From NCBI GenBank assembly GCA_964493265.1, contig CAZBLY010000003.1, positions 1-42,422 of the forward strand: a DNA stretch of 42,422 nt. Reading direction: 5' to 3'. The stretch comes from DAOWHW01 sp964493265 (GTDB lineage: Archaea > Nanobdellota > Nanobdellia > Pacearchaeales > UBA284). A program made the position numbers and the translations under genes. Below the pieces are notes generated by a model that saw only the letters and a program-made list of their open reading frames with translations, was not told the origin of the DNA and ran no database searches. This document shows, one piece after another, positions 22,236 through 30,279 of the stretch. Numbering within the stretch: the first letter of the stretch is position 1; every line of letters starts with the position of its first letter.

Positions 22236-23762
22236 GTGAAATTAAACATTCTTATCGGGGGAAAAGCTGGTCAAGGCATTGATACAATTTCTAAAATAAT
22301 TTCTAATATTTTAGTTAAACAAGGATATTTTGTTTTTAATTATAGAGATTATCCTTCTTTAATTACTGGGGGACATAATTTTAATATAATAAGTTTTTCA
22401 GACAAAAAAATAGGAAGTTTTAAAACTAAATTTGATGGAATTGTTTCTTTAGATAAAAAAACAATTAAAATTCACAAAAAGAATTTGAAAAAAAATGGAT
22501 TTATAATACATTTTAAAGAATTTGAAAAAAATGAAAAAGATAGAAAAAACACTAATATTATTCTTGCAGGAGCATTAACCAAAATTCTTGGCGTAGATAA
22601 AAAATATTTGATTCAAGAAATAAAAAAACAATTTAATAATAAAGAAACCATTTCTGCATCTGAAAAAGGCTATGAAAGTCAGAAGAATAAATTTAATCTA
22701 AAAAAATTAAAAAATAAAATAACCATAATGTCTGGTACAAAAGGAATAGTGCAAGGAGCAATAAATTCCGGTATTGACATTTATTTTGCTTATCCGATGA
22801 CTCCCGCAACAGGGGTTATGCATAAATTAGCTGATAAACAAAAAACACATAATCTTATAGTTTTTCAACCTGAAAATGAAATTGCCGTAGCAAATGCTGG
22901 ATTAGGGGCTAGTTTTACTGGAGCTAAAGTTATGGTAGGAACTTCAGGGGGGGGCTTTGATTTAATGGCAGAGGCATTAAGCTTTCAAGGAATGTCAGAA
23001 ATTCCTTTAGTTGTCTATTTAGCATCTCGTTCAGGACCCGGAACAGGAGTTCCAACATATACAAGTCAAGCAGATTTAAATATAGCATTAGGGGAAGGCC
23101 ATGGTGAATTTCCAAGAGTGGTGATTGCTCCAGGCGATCCAATTGAATGTATTGAAAAAACAAATGAAGCTTTTTATCTTTCACAAAAATTTAATTCTTT
23201 ATCAATAATACTTTCTGACAAACATTTAGCTGAATCCGAATTCAGTACAGATAGAAAACCAAATAAAATTTTAAAAATAAAAATAAATAGAAAAATTCCT
23301 GGAAAAGAAATTGTCAAAGCAAATAGTTATGAACATGATGTTTTTGGAAACACTACAGAATCGGCAGAAATTACCAAAAGAAATGCAGAAAAAAGAATAG
23401 AAAAATATGAAGCAATTAAAAAAGAATGCGAGAAATTTGAAATGATTAAAATTTATGGAAAAAAAGAAAGTAAAAATTTAATTATTGCCTGGGGTTCAAC
23501 AAAAACAGTTATTTTGGATGCAATTAAAGGTCTTGATTTTAAATTCTTGCAAGTTTTATATCTTAAACCAATGTCAAAAAAAATAAAGAAAGAGATAGAA
23601 AAAGCAAATAATGTTATTTTGATTGAAAATAATTTAACAGGTCAATTAGGTAGACTTATCCGCGAGAAAACAGGAATTAAAATTAAAAATAGAATTTTAA
23701 AATATGATTCAAGGCCCTTCAATTTAGATGAATTAAAAAAAGAAATTTTAAAAATAAAATGA
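22236..23762 (+). CDS. korA: 2-oxoacid:ferredoxin oxidoreductase, fused gamma-alpha subunit
   Basis: A 508-aa protein. Residues 1-160 are the gamma domain (GGKAGQGIDT, then TGGHNFNI). From about 166 on is the alpha subunit (MSGTKGIVQGAINSGIDIYF; YPMTP at 186-190; GTSGGGFDLMAEAL; SRSGPGTGVPTYTSQADL), then domain II (NLIIAWGSTK). This is the two-subunit layout known from Sulfolobus and many archaea, which oxidises 2-oxoacids and CoA to acyl-CoA, CO2 and reduced ferredoxin. The motif is YPMTP where Sulfolobus has YPITP. The start codon is GTG behind AAGAGGC. Its stop overlaps the beta-subunit start by 4 nt. Substrate choice (pyruvate, 2-oxoglutarate or branched) cannot be decided here. Confidence 0.9.
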   Translation: MKLNILIGGKAGQGIDTISKIISNILVKQGYFVFNYRDYPSLITGGHNFNIISFSDKKIGSFKTKFDGIVSLDKKTIKIHKKNLKKNGFIIHFKEFEKNEKDRKNTNIILAGALTKILGVDKKYLIQEIKKQFNNKETISASEKGYESQKNKFNLKKLKNKITIMSGTKGIVQGAINSGIDIYFAYPMTPATGVMHKLADKQKTHNLIVFQPENEIAVANAGLGASFTGAKVMVGTSGGGFDLMAEALSFQGMSEIPLVVYLASRSGPGTGVPTYTSQADLNIALGEGHGEFPRVVIAPGDPIECIEKTNEAFYLSQKFNSLSIILSDKHLAESEFSTDRKPNKILKIKINRKIPGKEIVKANSYEHDVFGNTTESAEITKRNAEKRIEKYEAIKKECEKFEMIKIYGKKESKNLIIAWGSTKTVILDAIKGLDFKFLQVLYLKPMSKKIKKEIEKANNVILIENNLTGQLGRLIREKTGIKIKNRILKYDSRPFNLDELKKEILKIK

Positions 23763-24565
23763 AAAATAAGAAAATTAATTTATCAACAAAAAATGAAATT
23801 ACTTGGTGTCCTGGATGTACAAATTTTATGGTGCTTGAGAGTGTAAAAAGAACTCTTAAAAATATAATCGCATCTGGAATTAAACAAAAAAATATTGCTA
23901 TGGCCACTGGAATCGGATGTCATGGAAAAATATTTGATTATCTAAATCTTAGCGGAATTTATGGTTTACATGGAAGAGTTCTGCCTGTTGCTTTAGGTAT
24001 AAAACTTGGAAATCCCAAATTAGTTGTTTTGGGTTTTGCCGGAGATGGAGATACATATGCCGAAGGAATGTCCCATTTTATCCATGCAGGAAGATATAAT
24101 GCCAACATAACTTTAATTGTAAATAATAATCAATCTTTTTCATTAACAACAGGGCAAGCAACACCAACCTCTCAGCAAGGCTATAAAACTAAAGCGCAGC
24201 CATTAGGAGAATTTAATCATCCAATTAATCCAATTAAACTTGCTCTTGCTAGCGGAGCAACATTTGTAGCAAGATGTAATGCACAAGATATAGAACATAC
24301 TTCTAAAATACTCGAGCAAGCAATAAAACATAAAGGTTTCTCTTTTATTGACATAATACAGAATTGTCTTGTGTTTAATTTAGAGATGAATAATTTAGAT
24401 AATTTAATGTATAAAATAAATAATAAAAATAATATGAAAAAAGCAATGGAACTCGCGGAAAAATGGAATTATAATTCTAGGAAAATAAAAATTCCCATAG
24501 GAATTTTTTATCAAACAAAAAGACCAGTTTTAGAAGACCATTTCAAAAATAAGATAAGAAGATAA
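23759..24565 (+). CDS. korB: 2-oxoacid:ferredoxin oxidoreductase, beta subunit
   Basis: A 268-aa TPP-binding subunit. It has CPGC (17-20), GIGCHGK (C54), the TPP/Mg motif GDGD (95-98) with the following NNN (122-124), and C203 in IQNCLVF; the four cysteines match the positions that hold the 4Fe-4S cluster. HGRVLPVALGIK and TTGQATPTSQQGYKT are characteristic. It works with the upstream gamma-alpha subunit, with which translation is coupled. No separate delta (ferredoxin) subunit is present, as usual for this two-subunit class. Confidence 0.92.
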   Translation: MKNKKINLSTKNEITWCPGCTNFMVLESVKRTLKNIIASGIKQKNIAMATGIGCHGKIFDYLNLSGIYGLHGRVLPVALGIKLGNPKLVVLGFAGDGDTYAEGMSHFIHAGRYNANITLIVNNNQSFSLTTGQATPTSQQGYKTKAQPLGEFNHPINPIKLALASGATFVARCNAQDIEHTSKILEQAIKHKGFSFIDIIQNCLVFNLEMNNLDNLMYKINNKNNMKKAMELAEKWNYNSRKIKIPIGIFYQTKRPVLEDHFKNKIRR

Positions 24566-24577
24566 ATAACTTAAAAG

Positions 24578-25870
24578 TTATTTAAAAAATTCCAGGGCTT
24601 TTTTCAATTCCATATGTGTTTTAGCATATTCTCTTAATTTTTTTCCTTTTATTGTAGCATCTAAAGCTTGACGAGCAGCTTTTGCTCCTGCAAGAGTTCC
24701 CAAAGGATGACCATGAATGCCGCCACCCATTTGAATTATTATGTTTTTGCCAATATGTCTAACAAGATAAGGAACATGCCCGGGATGTAAGCCGCCAGAG
24801 CAGACAGCAAACATTGGTTTAATATGATGCCATCTTTGTTCTAATATGTGTCTTGAATCTAATCTGTGATCAAGAATCATTTTTTCTTCTGCTTCTTGAT
24901 CTAAATCAATAACTTCTTTTTTTGGTGTTGCCATCTTTCCAATAATAGTTCCAATATGAAGTTGATCTAAACCAATTAATCTAGCTAGCTTGGCAATAAC
25001 TAACATACTAATGCCATGTTTTGGGTTTCTAGTTAAGGCAGCATAACCTGCACGATGAGCATGTAAAACTAATTTTAAATCTTGATTAGCTTCTCTTAAA
25101 GTTTGTAAAGCACTCCAACCACAAGAAATAATATCAACCATAACATATTCTCCACCCTGTTTTTTAACAAATTTGGCTCTTCGTAGCATTTCTTTTGTCT
25201 CAGATGTAATATTTGGCATATACATTTTTCTTTCTCCTGTAATTTTTTCAGCTTTATCTCTAGATTTTAGTGTTTCAACAACTCTGCTTAAAAATTTATT
25301 AAATGACTGACTTGTTAAATTTTCATCATCTTTAACAAGATCACAACCGCCAATCCAAGCATTATAAGCAACTTGTGCATGTTCTTTTTCATTCAAACCT
25401 ATTTTTGGTTTAACAATAGTTCCAAGAAGTGGTCTATTTTTTATTTTCAACAGTTTTCTAACCCCCTTAATCCCATAAAGAGGACCTCTAAAAGCCTTGA
25501 TAAGCAGTTCTGGAAATTCTATATCAAGTAATTTCAAATTATCAACAATTTTCATTCCAAAAATATTTCCAGCAATACTGCTAAGAATTTGGGGGATGTT
25601 ATTATCTTCAAACAAAACATAAGGATAAGCAATTTTAATATAATGGCCTTTTTTATTATTTTGCTTCATATAAAAAACTTTAGCAGCAAGTTTATCAATT
25701 CTTTTTGGAGCTTTTGTAACTTCTGTCCATGTTCCAACCGAGCTTTCAGAAGCTACTGCTCCAGCAGCTTCTTTTGGTTTAACGCCACTAGTGGGCTCCA
25801 TATAAAATTCACAAATAATATCGCTTCTAGTTGGTTTATAATCTAAATCAACATAATCAGTATATTTCAT
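24578..25870 (-). CDS. rbcL: RuBisCO large subunit, archaeal form III-like
   Basis: A 430-aa RuBisCO with a complete active site by spinach numbering: E42 (E60), T47/W48, N102 (N123), K154 in TIVKPKIG (K175), K180 in VKDDEN (carbamylated K201) with D182 and E183, H270, H272 and R273 in HAHRAG, loop-6 K312 in GKMAT (K334), S358 in CSGG (S379) and MGGGIHG. It is therefore expected to carboxylate ribulose-1,5-bisphosphate. In archaea this type works in AMP/nucleoside salvage to 3-phosphoglycerate with AMP phosphorylase and ribose-1,5-bisphosphate isomerase, neither of which is in the window. Whether it is III-b, III-c or II/III needs a tree. No small subunit. It is convergent with korB (12 nt). 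Confidence 0.95.
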   Translation of the reverse strand: MKYTDYVDLDYKPTRSDIICEFYMEPTSGVKPKEAAGAVASESSVGTWTEVTKAPKRIDKLAAKVFYMKQNNKKGHYIKIAYPYVLFEDNNIPQILSSIAGNIFGMKIVDNLKLLDIEFPELLIKAFRGPLYGIKGVRKLLKIKNRPLLGTIVKPKIGLNEKEHAQVAYNAWIGGCDLVKDDENLTSQSFNKFLSRVVETLKSRDKAEKITGERKMYMPNITSETKEMLRRAKFVKKQGGEYVMVDIISCGWSALQTLREANQDLKLVLHAHRAGYAALTRNPKHGISMLVIAKLARLIGLDQLHIGTIIGKMATPKKEVIDLDQEAEEKMILDHRLDSRHILEQRWHHIKPMFAVCSGGLHPGHVPYLVRHIGKNIIIQMGGGIHGHPLGTLAGAKAARQALDATIKGKKLREYAKTHMELKKALEFFK

Positions 25871-25911
25871 TCTTTTATGCCTCTTTTTCTAAAATAGATA
25901 GATAAAGTAAA

Positions 25912-25919
25912 TTTATAAA
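25912..25919. promoter_or_regulatory. Palindromic TATA box between rbcL and the methyltransferase gene
   Basis: TTTATAAA reads the same on both strands. It is 25 nt from the methyltransferase ATG (leaderless) and 45 nt from the rbcL ATG. In the rbcL direction a weak AGAGG ribosome-binding site fits a 20-nt leader. It is the best TATA candidate for both genes. Confidence 0.55.
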
Positions 25920-25940
25920 TTTTTATATCTTAATAAAAAG

Positions 25941-26681
25941 ATGAATAATATGAATATGGCAGATATTATAAATCAAGTAATAGCAAAGAAACCTTATAGT
26001 TTCATAAACAAAAATTTTATAAAAAAACTTTCAACACTAATCAAAGCAAGAACAGAAAGAGAAAAAATGAAATTAATAAGAGCCAAGCTTAGAAAAATTT
26101 CTACTTCAGCTCTTGCACCAAAATTCTATAGAAAATTTGAAAAAATGCAATTTTCAGAAGATCTAATAAATATACACAGATCAACAAGAGAAAGAAAGAA
26201 AACTTATGGTTGGCTTATACAAAAAATAAAAAAAATTGAGTCAAGAAAAATTATTGATCTTGGATGTGGTTTTAACCTAATTGCCTTATATTACAACAAC
26301 TTCCTGCCAAAAGAATATATTGGTTATGATATAGATGAGGCTATTATAAAATTTGTTAATAGGTTTGCCAAAGAAAAAAAGATTAATGCAAAAATTTTCA
26401 GTAAAAATATTCTTAACATGAATTTTGAACAAAGTGATATTTATTTATGTTTAAAAGTTTTTGATGCTCTTGAAGATATAGAACAGAATATAACTAAAAA
26501 AATAATAAAAGAAATATCAAAAAAATCAAAACTTATTATCACCAGTTTTTCTAACATCACTTTAGGTGGAAGAAAACACTTGAAAGAAAGAAGATGGTTT
26601 GAAAACATGCTTTTTTCATTAGAATTAAAATTTGAAAAGCATGTTAAAGGGAATGAAACTTTTTATTTTATAGAAGGTTGA
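25941..26681 (+). CDS. FmrO/ArmA/Rmt-like 16S rRNA (guanine-N7) methyltransferase homologue
   Basis: A 246-aa SAM-dependent methyltransferase that can be followed along the whole length of the aminoglycoside-resistance enzymes of the Rmt/ArmA/Sgm type. It shares the N-terminal helical part (ADIINQVIAKKPY ... RAKLRKI), the motif IHRSTRERK (78-86; LHASTKERL in RmtB, as remembered), SAM motif DLGCGFNLIALY (106-117; DIACGLNPLALY), YDID (129-132) with the following RFAKEK, the LKV/ALED region, and TLGGRK (207-212) followed by WFENM. Those enzymes methylate N7 of G1405 in 16S rRNA helix 44. A native ribosome-modification role is inferred; target and activity are unproven. It is leaderless from the TATA box at 25912-25919 and abuts tRNA-Arg. 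Confidence 0.8.
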   Translation: MNNMNMADIINQVIAKKPYSFINKNFIKKLSTLIKARTEREKMKLIRAKLRKISTSALAPKFYRKFEKMQFSEDLINIHRSTRERKKTYGWLIQKIKKIESRKIIDLGCGFNLIALYYNNFLPKEYIGYDIDEAIIKFVNRFAKEKKINAKIFSKNILNMNFEQSDIYLCLKVFDALEDIEQNITKKIIKEISKKSKLIITSFSNITLGGRKHLKERRWFENMLFSLELKFEKHVKGNETFYFIEG

Positions 26682-26753
26682 TGGGCCTAGGAGGAGTCGA
26701 ACCCCCATCTACTGGTCCGAAGCCAGTTGTTCTATCCATTAGACTATAGGCCC
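26682..26753 (-). tRNA. tRNA-Arg(TCG)
   Basis: Cloverleaf on the minus strand: acceptor GGGCCTA pairs with TAGGCCC, discriminator A, D-arm TAGTCTAATGG, anticodon stem ACTGG/CCAGT around loop CTTCGGA (anticodon TCG, codon CGA), and T-arm GGGGGTTCGACTCCTCC. No CCA is encoded and no intron is seen. Its 3' end abuts the methyltransferase stop codon. Confidence 0.95.
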
Positions 26754-26770
26754 AAAATACAGAAGAGAAA

Positions 26771-26782
26771 AAGCTTAATAAG
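26771..26782. promoter_or_regulatory. Shared TATA element for tRNA-Arg and the permease
   Basis: AAGCTTAATAAG is AT-rich on both strands. Its centre is about 24 nt from the tRNA 5' end on one side and about 26 nt from the permease ATG on the other, so one element can serve both. Confidence 0.5.
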
Positions 26783-26802
26783 TGTTTTTGTTTAATTTGA
26801 TC

Positions 26803-27942
26803 ATGAAAAAGAGGTTGTATACTGCCGAAGCTATTGCCATATTATTTGGGATGATTATAGGGGCAGGTATTCTTGGAATTCCCTATGTTTTTGCTCAAGC
26901 TGGTTTAGTTTGGGGTTTAATTAATCTTATTGGAATCGGTCTTATTATGTTATTAGTTCATCTTTATCTCGGGGAAATTGTTTTAAGAACAAAAGGTAAA
27001 CATCAACTTCCTGGTTATGCTTCAATTTATTTAGGAAAATCAGGGAGAATTTTAATGTTGATTTCAATGATGTTTGTCCAGTATGGTGCTTTAATTGCTT
27101 ACATGTTTGGTGAAGGGGAAGTTCTTAGTTTTATTTTCTTAGGATCTTCTGCTGTTTCTTTTCAAATTCTTTTTTCTGGAATCTTTTTTATATTAATGGC
27201 AACTCTAATCTTTTTTGGTCTAAAAACACTTGGGAAAGGTGAGTTAATTGGATTAGGTGCAATTATTGCTATTATTATTGCCATAACCATCTTCTTTTTA
27301 CCACAAGCACAATTAGCTAATTTAAAAACATTTAATTCGCTTTTGTTTTTTAGATTCTTTTTTCCTTATGGCGCAATTCTTTTTGCATATCTTGGTTTTG
27401 CCGCAATTCCGGAAATGAGAGAAATATTGATAAGCAAAAAAGCAAAGACTTCAATGAAAAAAGCTATTATAATTGGCAGCATTACTCCAATTATTATTTA
27501 TCTTATCTTTACTCTAACTGTTTTTGCATATAGTGGACAAGCAACTCCAGAAATTGCAACAATTGCTTTAGGCAGACTCGTTAGTTTGTTTGCAGTATTT
27601 ACAATGTTTACTTCTTTCCTCGCAATTGGAATAGCACAAAAACAAATTTTTTGGTATGATTTAAAATTTACAAGACTAACAGCATGGTTTCTTACGTGTG
27701 TTCCTGTTTTAATTATAGGTTTAGCAATCATTTATTTTCAACTTGCAACATTTATACAAATAATTTCATTTTCAGGAGCTGTTGCTGGCGGGCTCGGAGG
27801 TATATTAATAGTTTTAATGGCAATTAGGGCTAAAAAATTGGGAAAAAGAAAACCAGAATATAAAATTCCTATAAATTGGTTTATTGCAGCATTATTAATC
27901 CTGTTGTTTGCTTTTGGAATAATTTATTACTTCATATTCTAA
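26803..27942 (+). CDS. Amino-acid permease, aromatic/neutral amino acid transporter-like
   Basis: A 379-aa integral membrane protein with about eleven hydrophobic helices. The N-terminus AEAIAILFGMIIGAGILGIPYVFAQAG is the unwound-helix substrate-binding motif of the APC/HAAAP superfamily (GxGIL-P). FAYLGFAAIPEMRE is another family feature. It probably imports amino acids by proton or sodium symport; specificity cannot be assigned. The ATG at 26803 is preferred over an upstream GTG at 26782, which overlaps the TATA element. The 3' end overlaps the convergent taw2 gene by 11 nt. Confidence 0.85.
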   Translation: MKKRLYTAEAIAILFGMIIGAGILGIPYVFAQAGLVWGLINLIGIGLIMLLVHLYLGEIVLRTKGKHQLPGYASIYLGKSGRILMLISMMFVQYGALIAYMFGEGEVLSFIFLGSSAVSFQILFSGIFFILMATLIFFGLKTLGKGELIGLGAIIAIIIAITIFFLPQAQLANLKTFNSLLFFRFFFPYGAILFAYLGFAAIPEMREILISKKAKTSMKKAIIIGSITPIIIYLIFTLTVFAYSGQATPEIATIALGRLVSLFAVFTMFTSFLAIGIAQKQIFWYDLKFTRLTAWFLTCVPVLIIGLAIIYFQLATFIQIISFSGAVAGGLGGILIVLMAIRAKKLGKRKPEYKIPINWFIAALLILLFAFGIIYYFIF

Positions 27943-28681
27943 TAAGATCCAACACATAATGATCTAATCTAGGAGAATAACTTTTAACATAAACAGCCCT
28001 AATTAATTTTACTTTCTTGATTCTTTTTATTCTTTCTACTAATTCTTTAATCTCTTTTTTTGGGTTTGCTCTTTCAATTAAACAAGAATAATGAATAATT
28101 GTGTCTTTTTTTGCTGCTTTAAATGCTATATTAAAAAATTTGAATGGAGAAGGAAGAAAACCCATAATAATTCTGTCTGCTTTAATATTTAATTTTAGGA
28201 TAACTTTAGAACAATCTCCTTTAATCGCTTTGATATTATTTATTTTATTTAATTTTATATTTTCAATCAAAAATTTGTAAGATTCTGGATTTAGTTCTAT
28301 TGAATAAATTTTCTTGACTTTTTTTGCTATAGGTAAAGAAAAATAACCAATTCCTGCAAACATATCTAAAACAATTTCATCTTTTCTAGCTATTTTGGCT
28401 ATTCTATGTCTTTCATTAATATTTCCTTTAGCAAACATAATCTTTTTTATATCTAATTTATATAGAATTCCAGATTCTTTATGAATAGTTAAAGTCTTAT
28501 CTCTTTTAACTCTTGATGCTATTACTTTAATTTGCGGTTTTCTAAATTTGCCTTTTATTTTTCCTGTTCTTATACAAATTGTTTTGATGCGGGGAAATTT
28601 TTTAAAAAATTTCATGGCCTCTTTTTTTAAGATTTTATTAAAAATTAGAATATTTCCGATCTGTTGATGTCTTATTTTCAT
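27932..28681 (-). CDS. taw2: Taw2-like tRNA(Phe) wybutosine aminocarboxypropyltransferase
   Basis: A 249-aa Trm5/TYW2-family protein. The SAM-binding motif DMFAGIGYFSLP (106-117) and SIELNPES are shared by both families. MGFLPSP (173-179) resembles the TYW2/Taw2 form (GLIPS), not the NLP motif of Trm5 methyltransferases, so it is more likely the enzyme that transfers the 3-amino-3-carboxypropyl group of SAM to imG-14 at position 37 of tRNA-Phe. The neighbouring divergent gene is Taw1, the preceding enzyme of the same pathway, which supports the call. It is near the short end of the family. Confidence 0.8.
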   Translation of the reverse strand: MKIRHQQIGNILIFNKILKKEAMKFFKKFPRIKTICIRTGKIKGKFRKPQIKVIASRVKRDKTLTIHKESGILYKLDIKKIMFAKGNINERHRIAKIARKDEIVLDMFAGIGYFSLPIAKKVKKIYSIELNPESYKFLIENIKLNKINNIKAIKGDCSKVILKLNIKADRIIMGFLPSPFKFFNIAFKAAKKDTIIHYSCLIERANPKKEIKELVERIKRIKKVKLIRAVYVKSYSPRLDHYVLDLIRI

Positions 28682-28722
28682 CTCAGAATAAATTTAAATA
28701 TGCTTTTAATGTTTTCTTTATT

Positions 28723-29661
28723 ATGTTGCCAGAAAAAATTAAAAATTTATTGACAAAACAACATTATGCGTTGGTTGGAAATCATTCAGCTGTACAGATC
28801 TGCAGATGGACTAAAAAATCAATTTTAGATCAGGATATCTGCTATAAACAAAAATTTTATGGAATAAGATGTCATAGATGCTGTCAGATGACCCCAGCTG
28901 TTGCTTGGTGCCAACATAGATGTATTTTCTGCTGGCGCGCTATAGAATATACTCTTGGAGATAAAATATTAAAAGAAATAGATGATCCAAAAGAAATTAT
29001 TGATAAATGTATAGAAGCTCAAAGAAAACAACTCATTGGTTTCATGGGAAATAAAAATGCTAATAAAGCAAAATTACAAGAAGCATTTCATCCAAAACAT
29101 TTTGCTATTAGTCTTGCAGGAGAACCAACAATCTATCCAAAAATAAGTGAGTTGATTAAAGAATTACATAAAAGAAAAATCAGTTCTTTTTTAGTTACAA
29201 ATGGCATGCTTCCTGAGGTTCTAGAAAAAATAGAAATGCCAACCCAATTATATGTTTCAGTTGATGCTCCAAATGAAGAATTATATAAAAAAATAGATAG
29301 GCCAGTAACAGGAAAATGGGAAAATTTGATGAAGACTCTAAAATTATTACCAAAATTAAAAACAAGAACTGTAATAAGAATAACCTGTATAAGAAATATG
29401 AATATGGTTAAGCCTGAGCAATATGCAGAATTAATAAAGATAGCCCAACCAATGTTTATTGAACTTAAAGGTTATGTTGCTGTTGGTTTTTCACGTGAAA
29501 GACTCGGTGTTGATTTCATGCCTAAACATCTTGAAGTAAGAGCTTTTGCAGAGAAAGTTGCAAAATATTCTGGTTATAAAATAATTGATGAAAAAGAAAA
29601 TTCTAGAGTGGTTTTATTGATGAAAGAAGATCGTGAAGATAGGATTATGAAATTTGATTAA
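28723..29661 (+). CDS. taw1: Taw1, 4-demethylwyosine synthase (radical SAM)
   Basis: A 312-aa protein with the radical-SAM cluster CQHRCIFC (C63, C67, C70) and the preceding RCHRCCQMTPAVAW, diagnostic of TYW1/Taw1. C27, C40 and one of C50/C53 are placed for the second 4Fe-4S cluster. SLAGEPTIYPKISEL and VTNGMLPEVLE are family features. It condenses N1-methylguanosine-37 of tRNA-Phe with pyruvate-derived carbons to give the tricyclic imG-14. It lacks the flavodoxin domain of eukaryotic TYW1, as all archaeal forms do. TATA TTTAAATA at 28693-28700 makes it leaderless. Divergent from taw2. Confidence 0.95.
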   Translation: MLPEKIKNLLTKQHYALVGNHSAVQICRWTKKSILDQDICYKQKFYGIRCHRCCQMTPAVAWCQHRCIFCWRAIEYTLGDKILKEIDDPKEIIDKCIEAQRKQLIGFMGNKNANKAKLQEAFHPKHFAISLAGEPTIYPKISELIKELHKRKISSFLVTNGMLPEVLEKIEMPTQLYVSVDAPNEELYKKIDRPVTGKWENLMKTLKLLPKLKTRTVIRITCIRNMNMVKPEQYAELIKIAQPMFIELKGYVAVGFSRERLGVDFMPKHLEVRAFAEKVAKYSGYKIIDEKENSRVVLLMKEDREDRIMKFD

Positions 29662-29665
29662 AAAT

Positions 29666-29926
29666 TTAATTAATCAGATTATCAATACATTTTTTATGTG
29701 TTCTTATTTCAGTAACCATATTCAATCCTTTATTTGAAATAATGAAATAAGGATGTTCTTCTTTAATTGGTTTTAAACACAGATAACAAATAAGATTTTT
29801 TCCTTTCTCATCATAAATATCTTTTTCTATTTTATAATTATTGTTTTTATATAAGGTAATCAAAAGTTCTAAAATTAAATGATAATTCTTCCCAATTTCT
29901 ACTTTCGTTTTAGTCATCCCAACCAT
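29666..29926 (-). CDS. 86-aa protein with a putative zinc-binding CxxC ... HxxC site
   Basis: The N-terminal half is helical (KNYHLILELLITLYKN). The C-terminal half has CYLC followed 30 residues on by HKKC, a treble-clef or zinc-ribbon-like arrangement (LICYLCLKPI, THKKCIDNLI). The ATG at 29926 fits the TATA box about 26 nt upstream. Stop is 4 nt from the stop of convergent taw1. I do not recognise the family; zinc binding is inferred from the four ligands. Confidence 0.65.
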   Translation of the reverse strand: MVGMTKTKVEIGKNYHLILELLITLYKNNNYKIEKDIYDEKGKNLICYLCLKPIKEEHPYFIISNKGLNMVTEIRTHKKCIDNLIN

Positions 29927-29947
29927 TAGTTCAATAAATTAATAAGA

Positions 29948-29956
29948 TTTATAAAA
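29948..29956. promoter_or_regulatory. Bidirectional TATA box between two leaderless genes
   Basis: TTTATAAA(A) is palindromic and its centre is 26 nt from the ATG at 29926 (minus) and 25 nt from the ATG at 29977 (plus). The intergenic space is only 50 nt and has no second TATA candidate. Confidence 0.65.
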
Positions 29957-29976
29957 TTAGGCGCCCTTTAATTATT

Positions 29977-30273
29977 ATGATAGAAGTGATAATTGGCTTT
30001 TCTGGTATGTTTTTAATCTTGTTTGCTTTTTTTATGAATCAAATCCATAAATGGAAAGCTAAATATCCTATTTATGATATTATTAATTTAATTGGTTCTG
30101 CCTTACTATTCAGTTATTCTTTTTTAATCAAAAGTTGGCCTTTTCTTCTCCTTAATTTAGTTTGGGCCATTGTATCTATTAGAGAACTTTATATTGATTT
30201 AAAGGTTGAGAAGAGGAAAAAAATAAAATCAAAAGTTAGATTTAGACATAAAATAAAAATCAATAAAAATTAA
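29977..30273 (+). CDS. Small membrane protein, CBU_0592-like
   Basis: A 98-aa protein with three hydrophobic segments: GFSGMFLILFAFFMN, IINLIGSALLFSYSFLI and WPFLLLNLVWAIVSI. It ends with a strongly basic tail. The NLIGSALLFSYSF...WPFLLLNLVW pattern is that of the CBU_0592-like membrane domain found in many bacteria and archaea; its function is unknown. Confidence 0.7.
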   Translation: MIEVIIGFSGMFLILFAFFMNQIHKWKAKYPIYDIINLIGSALLFSYSFLIKSWPFLLLNLVWAIVSIRELYIDLKVEKRKKIKSKVRFRHKIKINKN

Positions 30274-30279
30274 AGATTA

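Noticed and set aside
26682..26753. tRNA-Arg as an integration site
   Set aside because: No repeated 3' tRNA fragment was noticed in the flanking sequence and the neighbours are housekeeping-type genes.
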